This document shows, one piece after another, positions 1 to 5,716 of a stretch of DNA of 40,644 nt. The translations under genes and the position numbers were made by a program. Source of the stretch: Phascolarctobacterium_A succinatutens_B. GTDB lineage: Bacteria > Bacillota > Negativicutes > Acidaminococcales > Acidaminococcaceae. The stretch spans positions 1 to 40,644 of the forward strand of contig NZ_CAUDZA010000021.1 of assembly GCF_958453765.1 (NCBI RefSeq), in the 5' to 3' direction. Under the pieces are notes generated by a model. That model saw only the letters and a list, made by a program, of their open reading frames with translations, was not told where the DNA came from and searched no databases. Each line of letters begins with the position of its first letter. Position 1 is the first letter of the stretch.

Positions 1-59
1 CGAGCACAAAAATTGGACTAGGTCGACCCAACCACAAGTAATGGACTAATGCACAGAAA

Positions 60-89
60 AAGCGCTTGCCGGATGGCAGGCGCTTTTTT
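60..89 (+). terminator. Intrinsic terminator
   Basis: An 11-bp stem (one G-T wobble) with a GGAT loop is followed by six T. It would end transcription entering from the left edge; the gene it serves lies outside the window. Confidence 0.8.
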
Positions 90-134
90 GGTATCTAGAG
101 CCTACAGCTCGTTAGCTAACAGATCCTTGAAGTA

Positions 135-287
135 CTAGTGTTCTTCGGGTGGAGTTTTTAAAATATCCATGGCTTGGTCAATGGAGACATTCAGTGTAGC
201 CATAAGATTTTTGATGCTTTCAGTCTTGCCTTCAGCTCTTCCGTCATTAATTCAAGCTTCATAAATTTGCTTGCTGAAATTATCCAT
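135..287 (-). pseudogene. Remnant of Rpn/PD-(D/E)XK nuclease gene, 3' end (copy 1)
   Basis: The minus strand reads MDNFSKQIYEA, a TGA stop, then a tail containing RAEGKTESIKNLMATLNVS and ending KTPPEEH. This charged, glycine-rich repeat tail is typical of the C-terminus of Rpn-family recombination-promoting nucleases (PD-(D/E)XK transposase-like). The nuclease domain is absent and the stop sits inside the remnant, so it is not functional. A second copy lies at 4235-4387 and shares the same stop, so the damage predates the duplication. It follows the DUF2442 gene on the same strand. Confidence 0.75.
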
Positions 288-338
288 AGTTGCAAGTCCC
301 TCCTTGCTAATCTTACATTAGAAAATTTAAGTAGCAGC

Positions 339-593
339 TTAAATAACTTGCAAAGGAAGGCTGCACTCGTATAAATATTCCGGTGCAATATCAATTTCAT
401 CGCTCCAGGCTACGGAACCACAATCAGCTTTAGCTGTCAGGAAAAAACTGAGATTATTCAATGGCTTGTAGATTGCTTTGGCAAGAAGTGGGCGAGCATC
501 AAAAAGCTTCTTTTCTCCGCTGGCAAAGGTTAAAATCAGCGTATAATCCTTTTGCGGTTGTACGTTGGTAACTACCCATACTGGCGTTTTCAT
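339..593 (-). CDS. DUF2442 domain protein (copy 1)
   Basis: A protein of 84 residues with the compact DUF2442 pattern: QKDYTLILTFASGEKKLFDA near the N-terminus and a C-terminal block ending in the Tyr-rich EYLYECSLPL. I start at the ATG at 593 because an AAGGAG site at 605-610 is well spaced for it; a GTG at 605 would touch that site. It lies just downstream of the DUF4160 gene on the same strand, 17 bases after its stop, so the two are probably co-transcribed. The function of DUF2442 is unknown; adjacency to DUF4160 is common, and a toxin-antitoxin-like role is only an inference. A diverged second copy is at 4451-4690. Confidence 0.8.
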   Translation of the reverse strand: MKTPVWVVTNVQPQKDYTLILTFASGEKKLFDARPLLAKAIYKPLNNLSFFLTAKADCGSVAWSDEIDIAPEYLYECSLPLQVI

Positions 594-610
594 AATCGTG
601 GTCACTCCTT

Positions 611-871
611 TTAACGCAATGGTTCGATTTTGTATAAGGGTTCTTCGTTAATAGCCAGTTCCCAATTGGCTATAAGCTCATCTTTGTGAATTTCTGTCCA
701 GGCTGCTATAAATTTAATCTGTCTTTTTGGCATATCTCCTTCAATTAGCTCACCATCAAGATTGAAGGTAGCATAATATCCTTGATATGATGCATGGAAA
801 TGAGGCGGATTGTGTTCACCGTTGTTGTACATCTTAATAATAATACCATAAAACATTGAAATAGCCGGCAT
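611..871 (-). CDS. DUF4160 domain protein (copy 1)
   Basis: An 86-residue protein that starts MPAISMFYGIII and contains the DUF4160 core NPPHFHASYQG, followed by a block ending in WELAINEEPLYKIEPLR. The HxH-type motif is typical of the family, whose biochemical role is unknown. An AAAGGAGAG ribosome binding site precedes the ATG. Upstream lie a weak promoter (890-918) and a putative small RNA (934-1042). The DUF2442 gene follows. The first 36 bases of the gene are identical to those of the copy at 4712-4978, while the rest has diverged to roughly half identity by eye. Confidence 0.85.
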   Translation of the reverse strand: MPAISMFYGIIIKMYNNGEHNPPHFHASYQGYYATFNLDGELIEGDMPKRQIKFIAAWTEIHKDELIANWELAINEEPLYKIEPLR

Positions 872-889
872 ACTGTTTTCTCTCCTTTA

Positions 890-918
890 ATTATAATATT
901 TGCTCCAGCAAAATACAA
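890..918 (-). promoter_or_regulatory. Putative promoter of DUF4160 copy 1
   Basis: On the minus strand TTGTAT and TATAAT are separated by 17 bases, directly before the ribosome binding site of the DUF4160 gene. The -10 is perfect and the -35 is weak. The same arrangement occurs before copy 2 (4997-5025). If used, the mRNA would start almost at the ribosome binding site. Confidence 0.45.
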
Positions 919-933
919 CATAAGGTACTGAAC

Positions 934-1042
934 AAAAAAGCAGTACACATAGCATCCGGAAGTTTCGGATACCATAGGTACTGCTAAATTACTACCGACG
1001 TAAGCCGATAGGAACTGCTTATTTTGTTGTAAATGTGAAGCT
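934..1042 (-). ncRNA. Putative small RNA or leader with intrinsic terminator (copy 1)
   Basis: A promoter at 1049-1076 would start transcription near 1042. About 55 bases later a long imperfect hairpin (939-985; outer stem AGCAGTAC/GTACTGCT, inner stem ATCCG/CGGAT) is followed by six T on the minus strand, the form of an intrinsic terminator. The product would be about 109 nt. It contains no credible reading frame. The second copy at 5041-5148 is about 90 percent identical by eye, with changes concentrated in loops. It does not match an RNA family that I recognise. It could be a free small RNA or an attenuating leader of the DUF4160-DUF2442 operon. Confidence 0.5.
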
Positions 1043-1048
1043 AAGCTA

Positions 1049-1076
1049 AGTATAAAGAAAAAAAAAACAAAGTCAA
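1049..1076 (-). promoter_or_regulatory. Strong promoter before small RNA copy 1
   Basis: Minus-strand TTGACT (1071-1076) and TATACT (1049-1054) with a 16-base spacer rich in T. Both boxes match the consensus at five of six positions and both are conserved in copy 2, where the spacer is 17 bases. Confidence 0.65.
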
Positions 1077-1198
1077 GAGAAAATTCTGAAAAATCGCACA
1101 AAATGACGATGTTGCGATATGTCCTCGCTATATAAAAAGACTTGAAAGATAGAATGTAGTTTGTTCAACAGAACAGCTGTCACTGAGCATGGTTTTCT

Positions 1199-1324
1199 TT
1201 ATAAAATGAATCGTTGCTTCTGAAAAGCCTTTAACGTCTTTGGTAAAAAAGGCTGATTTTCCAAAAGACAGCTAAAATCTTGCGAATTGATGTACATACC
1301 ATAGAAAGAAGATATTAACGGCAT
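1199..1324 (-). pseudogene. Degenerate DUF4160 start region (third partial copy)
   Basis: A 41-codon frame starts MPLISSFYGMYI after a GGAGG site and resembles the first residues of the two DUF4160 genes (MPAISMFYGIII), then loses all similarity and stops. The ribosome binding site and about 50 bases upstream also resemble those of the intact copies. The HxH core is missing, so this is best read as a third, truncated module copy. Confidence 0.45.
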
Positions 1325-1360
1325 ACTGTTTTCCTCCTTTAATTATAATATCTGCTCCAG

Positions 1361-1515
1361 CAAAATACATTTCGACCAAGGCTTCTTCTACAGAGCATTT
1401 ATGTCTTTAGTAGCGTTGAATAATGGCAGACTCAAAAGTAAAACCTTTTAATTTAGGCACTTTTAAAGTAACGTCACTAGTTTGAGTAGAGAATGATCTT
1501 TCGTAATGTTTTGTA
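1361..1515 (-). pseudogene. IS256-family transposase fragment
   Basis: The minus strand encodes KVPKLKGFTFESAIIQRY, a TAA stop, then CSVEEALVEMYFAG. This matches the conserved N-terminal part of IS256 (mutator) transposases, where an Arg/Lys normally replaces the stop. Only about 50 codons remain; no catalytic DDE region and no terminal inverted repeats are visible. Its 3' end runs directly into the ribosome binding site of the degenerate DUF4160 copy, so the fragment was joined to the module by a rearrangement. Confidence 0.7.
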
Positions 1516-1603
1516 CGATAACCTTTTATTGTACATGGTAGATTTGACAATTACTATGCTGTTGGTAAGAGCGTAGAAGACAGGAAATCCATTTCAAATG
1601 AAA

Positions 1604-1640
1604 ACGACGCATTTAGTAAAGTTCATTACTAATGCGTCGT
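1604..1640 (-). terminator. Hairpin terminator downstream of DUF2188 copy 1
   Basis: ACGACGCATT-TAGTAA pairs with TTACTAATGCGTCGT over 15 bp with one bulged base; on the minus strand four T follow. It sits just after the stop of the DUF2188 pseudogene. Confidence 0.6.
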
Positions 1641-1662
1641 ATAAAATTATAAGGTCGTGTTG

Positions 1663-1908
1663 TTATCCTTTCGGAGGATAAGGATCATTACCGTAGGAAT
1701 TGCGCTCTCTAATTTGACCGTTCTTTCCGTGAACGATTAACTCAGATTTTTGTTTTATAGAAATTGTTCTGGCATAAGCATAAGCTTCAGCCTGAGTATT
1801 AGTGTGTTTGGTGGCTTTGCTATTGCCAGCACCTTTTACATTCCAACCACCAGTTTTTTTGAACAAAGTTAACTGTTTTAGTAAAATCGACAGGATATCT
1901 TGAAGCAA
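1663..1908 (-). pseudogene. DUF2188 domain protein, frameshifted (copy 1)
   Basis: The frame encodes TGGWNVKGAGNSKATKHTNT through SYGNDPYPPKG at the C-terminus, the typical full DUF2188 domain. Its natural N-terminus, TKTVNFVQK, is present but in another frame. The shift maps to a run of seven A at about 1854-1860, where the second copy (2813-3035) has six. The start upstream of TKTV is also lost. As read, translation would need an unrelated start at 1908. The function of DUF2188 is unknown. Confidence 0.7.
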
Positions 1909-1936
1909 CTGTAGAATAGCGCTACGCAGACCGGAC

Positions 1937-2128
1937 TTGAAGGATAAGTTCTTGGAGTATTTGAATGGGATAGTTGGGAGAGAAGCGAAGAATGCAAGCG
2001 TGCGCTTAGCGGTGTTTGTTGTTGGTGGGGGAAATTTTGACGATAATTGTAATTGGGTGCTACAATTAAGAAAACATACGATTGATATAAAAGAGGTTTC
2101 TATTAAAGGAGATGCATGTTATGAATGA
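1937..2128 (+). CDS. Short unknown protein or 3' gene remnant upstream of the HEPN gene
   Basis: A 63-codon frame from a TTG, without a convincing ribosome binding site, ending four codons' length inside the start of the next gene (overlap of 8 bases). The middle reads VRLAVFVVGGGNFDDNCNW. I do not recognise a family. The overlap suggests translational coupling to the HEPN gene, so it could be a small partner protein, but it may equally be the 3' end of a lost gene, because the frame stays open upstream to about 1899. Confidence 0.3.
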   Translation: MKDKFLEYLNGIVGREAKNASVRLAVFVVGGGNFDDNCNWVLQLRKHTIDIKEVSIKGDACYE

Positions 2129-2741
2129 TAAGTACAAGCAGTTGTTAAACATATATGATGAAGATAACCTACGTATCAATATTGACGGAGCTGCGTATTA
2201 CATCTTATTGTTTGAAGCTTTCAAAGATATGGTTGATAGTTGTGTAAAATTCTTTTATCAAACTGAAGAAATAGTGGATGGCAAATTAATTTGCAGAATC
2301 TCTAAAGAGTATAGAATAGATGTATCGTCAAAAAAGTATAAAAAAGCCAATGGCAAATTCAGTAGAGATGAATTCTATTCACAGCTGATTTGGCTGAAAG
2401 ATAGGGGAGTCATTAAAGAGGGAGATATAAATCGGTTACTTGAGATTAGAAAACGTAGAAATAGCATAGTTCATGAATTACTTAAAGTTTTAGCTGATGT
2501 GTTGGATACAAGGGATGCTGAACTATTAGGTGATTTAATGAAGCTATACATGAAAATAGACAATTGGTTTTTCAAAATTGATATGCAAATACTTGGGAAA
2601 AGGTTTTCTGATGAATATGATATAGATAATGCACAAAGTTTGACCGCAATGCATCTAATGTCTATTTTTAGAATAGTCTTTAATGGTGAAGGAAAAGGTT
2701 TCAAGGAAGCGATGCAAGACATAATAGTAAATAAAATATGA
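2121..2741 (+). CDS. HEPN-motif protein (possible RNase)
   Basis: A 206-residue, largely helical, charged protein. Residues 113-118 read RNSIVH, an exact RNxxxH motif as in the active site of HEPN ribonucleases found in toxin-antitoxin and abortive-infection systems. I start at the ATG at 2121, nine bases after an AGGAG site; an ATG at 2112 would touch that site. It overlaps a short upstream frame by 8 bases. The low GC content matches the islet rather than the metabolic genes to the right. HEPN membership rests on this motif and the helical context only; substrate and partner are unknown. Confidence 0.55.
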   Translation: MNDKYKQLLNIYDEDNLRINIDGAAYYILLFEAFKDMVDSCVKFFYQTEEIVDGKLICRISKEYRIDVSSKKYKKANGKFSRDEFYSQLIWLKDRGVIKEGDINRLLEIRKRRNSIVHELLKVLADVLDTRDAELLGDLMKLYMKIDNWFFKIDMQILGKRFSDEYDIDNAQSLTAMHLMSIFRIVFNGEGKGFKEAMQDIIVNKI

Positions 2742-2812
2742 ATTTTAGTAAATAAAGAAAGGAGAGCAATGAAATAACCTTTGAGAACACTATAAATGTA
2801 AAGTCTACGTCG

Positions 2813-3035
2813 TTAAACACAGCAAAAACCAGACCTGTTATACCATAAAGGATTATTATCGTAGGAATTACTCTCTCTAATTTGACCATTTTTCTCGTGA
2901 ACAATTAAATCAGATTTTTGTTTTATAGAAATTGTTCTGGCATAAGCTTCAGCCTGAGTATTAGTGTCTTTAGTGGCTTTTCTATTGCCAGCACTTTTTA
3001 CATTCCAACCACTAGTTTTTTGAACAAAATAGATA
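2813..3035 (-). pseudogene. DUF2188 domain protein, 5'-truncated (copy 2)
   Basis: The minus strand reads FVQKTSGWNVKSAGNRKATK through IRESNSYDNNPLW, clearly the DUF2188 domain and parallel to the copy at 1663-1908. A TAA lies in frame five codons before FVQK and no start codon remains, and the normal DPxPPKG end is replaced by an unrelated tail. The frameshift in copy 1 is absent here, so the two copies were inactivated independently. Confidence 0.65.
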
Positions 3036-3103
3036 GAAAATTACGTTAGATGGGAGTGTGCTTTTTGTATTACTTATTGGTTTATTAAAGAGGTGAATGT
3101 TAA

Positions 3104-3997
3104 ATGTTAGTTCATGAAGGTGCTAATGAAGAAGCAATGTTAAAATTGATTGATACATTCTTCGAGACTTTTATAGATGCAATAAACAACATAGTAAATG
3201 ATATGAGAAGTCTTGATTTAAAATATGACAATACATATGGATATATAGTTTTATCACTAAGAGGTATTTTGGTTCAATTAGACGGAATGAAAACACTGTT
3301 TGCAAAACAAAATTCAGAAGCTTCACAGATATTATTGCGCGGTATTTTTGAAGCATCTTTGCAGTTAATTTATTTTATTGAAGAGCCGAGTCTGCTTAAT
3401 GAAAATAATGCTATATATCGCTTATGTTATGCTAGGGACTTTGAAAAACAATTACAAAAAATGAAGAAGTATAGTAGGGAAAATCTTTTTAGTGAGCATA
3501 AAGAAAAACAAATTTTGTCAATACGAGAAAAACATAAATATCTTTATGAGCAATTGGCAAGAGAATCGAAAAATTTTAAAAAGGGTAAGTCATGGTATAG
3601 TGTATCTGGAGAATTACACAGTAAAAGAATAGGTAATGTTAAGGAGCTTAGCGAATATCTTAAATTAATGGATGGTCAATCGTATGTGATGTTTTATGAT
3701 TTAATATATAGTAGTACATCATCATATACTCATGGACAAAAAATGGCAGATGTTGTATATAATACTGACGAACAATTCAATTTTTTACCAATACATTATC
3801 TTGAATCCTCTAGTGTGTATATAATAGGGCTTTGGAAGATAATAGAAGATTTATTATTGAGAATATTACCGTTTCTTTCTAATCATGGTGTGGTTTTGTC
3901 AAATTTAGATGGTGATAAATTAAATTGTCAAAAGGCATTGGTTGAAGAAATAAGAAGATGTGATTTCACATTGAGTGAGATGCCATTATTTTATTAA
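3104..3997 (+). CDS. DUF5677 family protein
   Basis: A 297-residue protein, mostly alpha-helical. The segment LLRGIFEASLQLIYFIEEP (about residues 80-98) and the later SSTSSYTHGQKMA match the DUF5677 pattern, in which a conserved arginine lies in the first helix pair and a S-x-Y-x-H-G motif lies near the C-terminus. The family is uncharacterised; some members sit in defence islands. AAGAGGTG precedes the ATG by a good distance. No partner gene is visible: the neighbour upstream is a DUF2188 pseudogene on the other strand and downstream there is only debris. GC is very low (about 30 percent by eye), suggesting acquisition. Confidence 0.65.
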   Translation: MLVHEGANEEAMLKLIDTFFETFIDAINNIVNDMRSLDLKYDNTYGYIVLSLRGILVQLDGMKTLFAKQNSEASQILLRGIFEASLQLIYFIEEPSLLNENNAIYRLCYARDFEKQLQKMKKYSRENLFSEHKEKQILSIREKHKYLYEQLARESKNFKKGKSWYSVSGELHSKRIGNVKELSEYLKLMDGQSYVMFYDLIYSSTSSYTHGQKMADVVYNTDEQFNFLPIHYLESSSVYIIGLWKIIEDLLLRILPFLSNHGVVLSNLDGDKLNCQKALVEEIRRCDFTLSEMPLFY

Positions 3998-4060
3998 GAT
4001 TAATATGCTATACACGCATAAGGATAACGTATAATAAGTTGCGCAAATTCAATTAAATAT

Positions 4061-4090
4061 AAAAAAATCAGGACCGCTTTTGCGGTCCTG
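4061..4090 (-). terminator. Intrinsic terminator (minus strand)
   Basis: AGGACCGC-TTTT-GCGGTCCT is a perfect 8-bp hairpin. On the minus strand it is followed by a T-rich tract with seven T. It ends the gene fragment at 4101-4190. Confidence 0.75.
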
Positions 4091-4100
4091 GTCAAAATCT

Positions 4101-4190
4101 TTATTTCTTGAATTTTACGCTATATTTAGCTAGTACGTTTTCTGGCATCAGCAAATCGACATTGCTCTTTTTGACTAAATCTACTTTTGG
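4101..4190 (-). pseudogene. 3' fragment of an unidentified gene
   Basis: The last 29 codons of a gene (VDLLMPENVLAKYSVKFKK then stop), with its own terminator just downstream. The frame is cut at about 4190, exactly where similarity to the left-hand module begins, so the module appears to have inserted into or recombined with this gene. I cannot name the family. Confidence 0.4.
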
Positions 4191-4220
4191 TTAGCTAGAG
4201 CCTACTGCTCCTTAGCTAAC
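4190..4220. repeat. Inverted repeat at the module boundary
   Basis: GTTAGCTA and TAGCTAAC flank GAGC/GCTC, giving a short nested hairpin at the left limit of the second module copy. The counterpart near 94-116 retains only part of it. It may be a recombination boundary or a leftover terminator of the Rpn gene. Confidence 0.4.
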
Positions 4221-4234
4221 AGATCCTTGAAGTA

Positions 4235-4387
4235 CTAGTGTTCTTCGGGCGGAGTTTTTAAAATATCCATGGTTTAGTCAATGGAGACATTCAGTGTAGA
4301 CATAAGATTTTTGATGCTTTCAGCCTTGCCTTCAGCTCTTCTGTCATTAATTCAAGCTTCATAAATTTGCATGCTGAAATTATCCAT
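4235..4387 (-). pseudogene. Remnant of Rpn/PD-(D/E)XK nuclease gene (copy 2)
   Basis: Nearly identical to 135-287: MDNFSMQIYEA, the same TGA, then an AEGKAESIKNLMSTLNVS tail ending KTPPEEH. It carries one further stop (Gln codon to TAG or TAA within SIDxTMD). It is plainly non-functional and marks the downstream end of the second module. Confidence 0.75.
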
Positions 4388-4450
4388 AGTTGCGAGTCCC
4401 TCTTTTAGTGGTACGGCAGATGCCAGTGCTTTTTACTGTATTGGTTGAAA

Positions 4451-4690
4451 CTATATTGGCACGCTATTGTAATAAAGCTCGTCAGGACAAATATCCTGAC
4501 CTTCAGGCCAGATGACAGTAAATCCGTCTGCCTTTGCTAAAGAAAAATAAGAAAAATTCTTAAGCTGGCTATACCACGAACCTTTGATATAAGGCTTTAC
4601 GTCGAATATTTTAGTTTCACCATTATCAAAAATAACCTTTAGAGTATAATCCTTTTGTACAGTTACGCTGATAGCGGTTGGTCTAAGCAT
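4451..4690 (-). CDS. DUF2442 domain protein (copy 2)
   Basis: A 79-residue protein with the DUF2442 pattern VQKDYTLKVIFDNGETKIFD and a C-terminal ICPDELYYNSVPI. It is about 40 percent identical by eye to the copy at 339-593. I choose the ATG at 4690 since AGAGG at 4699-4703 is properly spaced; the GTG at 4699 is too close. It lies 21 bases after the DUF4160 stop on the same strand. Role unknown. Confidence 0.8.
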   Translation of the reverse strand: MLRPTAISVTVQKDYTLKVIFDNGETKIFDVKPYIKGSWYSQLKNFSYFSLAKADGFTVIWPEGQDICPDELYYNSVPI

Positions 4691-4711
4691 AATTTTCACC
4701 TCTAATAATGG

Positions 4712-4978
4712 TTAACGTAATGGTTCGATTTTAAAATAGCCGTCACCGGCAGATAACAAAATCCAATTTGCGTTTAACTCATCTTCGTGTAAAGCAGTCC
4801 AGGCAGTTAAAAGCTTTAATTGCTTGCTGGGGAAAGAACCTTCTAAAATTTTTCCGGTAAAGTCCATAACTATTTCATGCTCATTGTAGACAGCATGTAA
4901 ATGTGGTGTGTTATGTTTTCCGCCTTTTTCACTTTGCATACGAATAATAATACCATAAAACATTGAAATAGCCGGCAT
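4712..4978 (-). CDS. DUF4160 domain protein (copy 2)
   Basis: An 88-residue protein starting MPAISMFYGIIIRM, with the family core KHNTPHLHAVYNEH and the end GYFKIEPLR shared with copy 1. It is about half identical to copy 1, although the first 36 bases of the gene and the upstream 170 bases are nearly unchanged. It forms an operon with the DUF2442 gene. A good AAAGGAGAG site precedes the ATG. The function is unknown; possibly one half of a toxin-antitoxin-like pair. Confidence 0.85.
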   Translation of the reverse strand: MPAISMFYGIIIRMQSEKGGKHNTPHLHAVYNEHEIVMDFTGKILEGSFPSKQLKLLTAWTALHEDELNANWILLSAGDGYFKIEPLR

Positions 4979-4996
4979 ACTGTTTTCTCTCCTTTA

Positions 4997-5025
4997 ATTA
5001 TAATATTTGCTCCGCTAAAATACAA
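4997..5025 (-). promoter_or_regulatory. Putative promoter of DUF4160 copy 2
   Basis: TTGTAT-17-TATAAT on the minus strand, identical in layout to the copy at 890-918, immediately before the ribosome binding site. Confidence 0.45.
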
Positions 5026-5040
5026 CATAAGCTGCCAAAC

Positions 5041-5148
5041 AAAAAAGCAGTACACATAGCATCCGAAAGTTCGGATACCATAGGTACTGCTAAATTACTA
5101 CCGACGTGAGCCGCTAGGCACTGCTTATTTTGTTGTAAATGTTAAGCT
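5041..5148 (-). ncRNA. Putative small RNA or leader with intrinsic terminator (copy 2)
   Basis: The second copy of the element at 934-1042. The hairpin at 5046-5091 keeps the AGCAGTAC/GTACTGCT outer stem, and its inner stem is ATCCGAA/TTCGGAT; six T follow on the minus strand. The inner stem base changes relative to copy 1 leave the fold intact. Promoter boxes at 5155-5183 would start it near 5148. Confidence 0.5.
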
Positions 5149-5154
5149 AAGCTA

Positions 5155-5183
5155 AGTATAAAGAAAAGGAAAAACAAAGTCAA
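5155..5183 (-). promoter_or_regulatory. Strong promoter before small RNA copy 2
   Basis: Minus-strand TTGACT (5178-5183), spacer of 17, TATACT (5155-5160). Each box matches the consensus at five of six positions. Confidence 0.65.
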
Positions 5184-5324
5184 GAGAAGATTCTGAAAAC
5201 AATAACACTGTTATCTGTCGCACCGGTTATGTATTGGATACCGATGTTTTGTCCATATTTCTGTAACCTACTTTACAAAATCTGCGCTATATACTTTTTC
5301 TTGCGAGAAAACTGCAACTTTTTA

Positions 5325-5353
5325 TTGACAGTTACAAAGAATTGCTGTATTAT
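5325..5353 (+). promoter_or_regulatory. Promoter of the metA-metY operon
   Basis: TTGACA (5325-5330), a 17-base spacer and TATTAT (5348-5353). Transcription would start near 5360, at the beginning of the T-box leader. Confidence 0.75.
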
Positions 5354-5359
5354 CATGCA

Positions 5360-5655
5360 CATAACTTAATAACGGGCGATGAAGAGAAGAGTAAATGTAC
5401 GAGCCTGGCAAAGAGAGCCTTCGTGATGGTGCAAGAGGGAGCAGGTGGTGACATTGAAGATGGTCTTGGAGCCGATGGGCTGAGATGCTTGCATTTAGGC
5501 CGTCCGGGTGCACCCGTTACAGTGCTGGAGTATTAAAGGGTAAACAACCCCTGCGTACTTGATGAGGTCCGTGTGGTGACATATGGATGAATTAGGGTGG
5601 TATCACGAAGCAACGCTTTCGTCCCTGTATTTTTACAGGAACGGAAGCTTTTTTA
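5360..5655 (+). promoter_or_regulatory. T-box leader, probably methionine-specific
   Basis: The leader shows the ordered T-box landmarks: AGTA of the specifier-loop S-turn at 5390-5393, GCAAAGAGAGCC of the stem I distal region, GAA at 5456-5458 followed by ATG at 5460-5462 as the likely specifier codon, and the T-box itself AGGGTGGTATCACG at 5594-5607. A terminator hairpin (5615-5649) followed by a T-run overlaps the antiterminator region. Uncharged tRNA-Met would allow transcription into metA. The specifier assignment fits the downstream genes but rests on manual alignment. Confidence 0.9.
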
Positions 5656-5716
5656 TTGCTCATCCTCCTGTAGCAAGTATAATAATTTACCTTAGGAAAT
5701 GTAGGAGGAACAAACA

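Noticed and set aside
135..287. Selenocysteine at the TGA in the Rpn remnant
   Set aside because: No SECIS-like hairpin follows, the nuclease domain is absent and copy 2 carries a further ordinary stop.
745..1101. Minus-strand 118-codon frame spanning the small RNA and DUF4160 start
   Set aside because: It overlaps the DUF4160 gene in another frame, runs through the terminator hairpin, and resemblance between copies is explained by DNA identity.
2701..2904. Minus-strand hydrophobic frame of 67 codons
   Set aside because: It is out of frame with the DUF2188 domain located there and overlaps the HEPN gene end.
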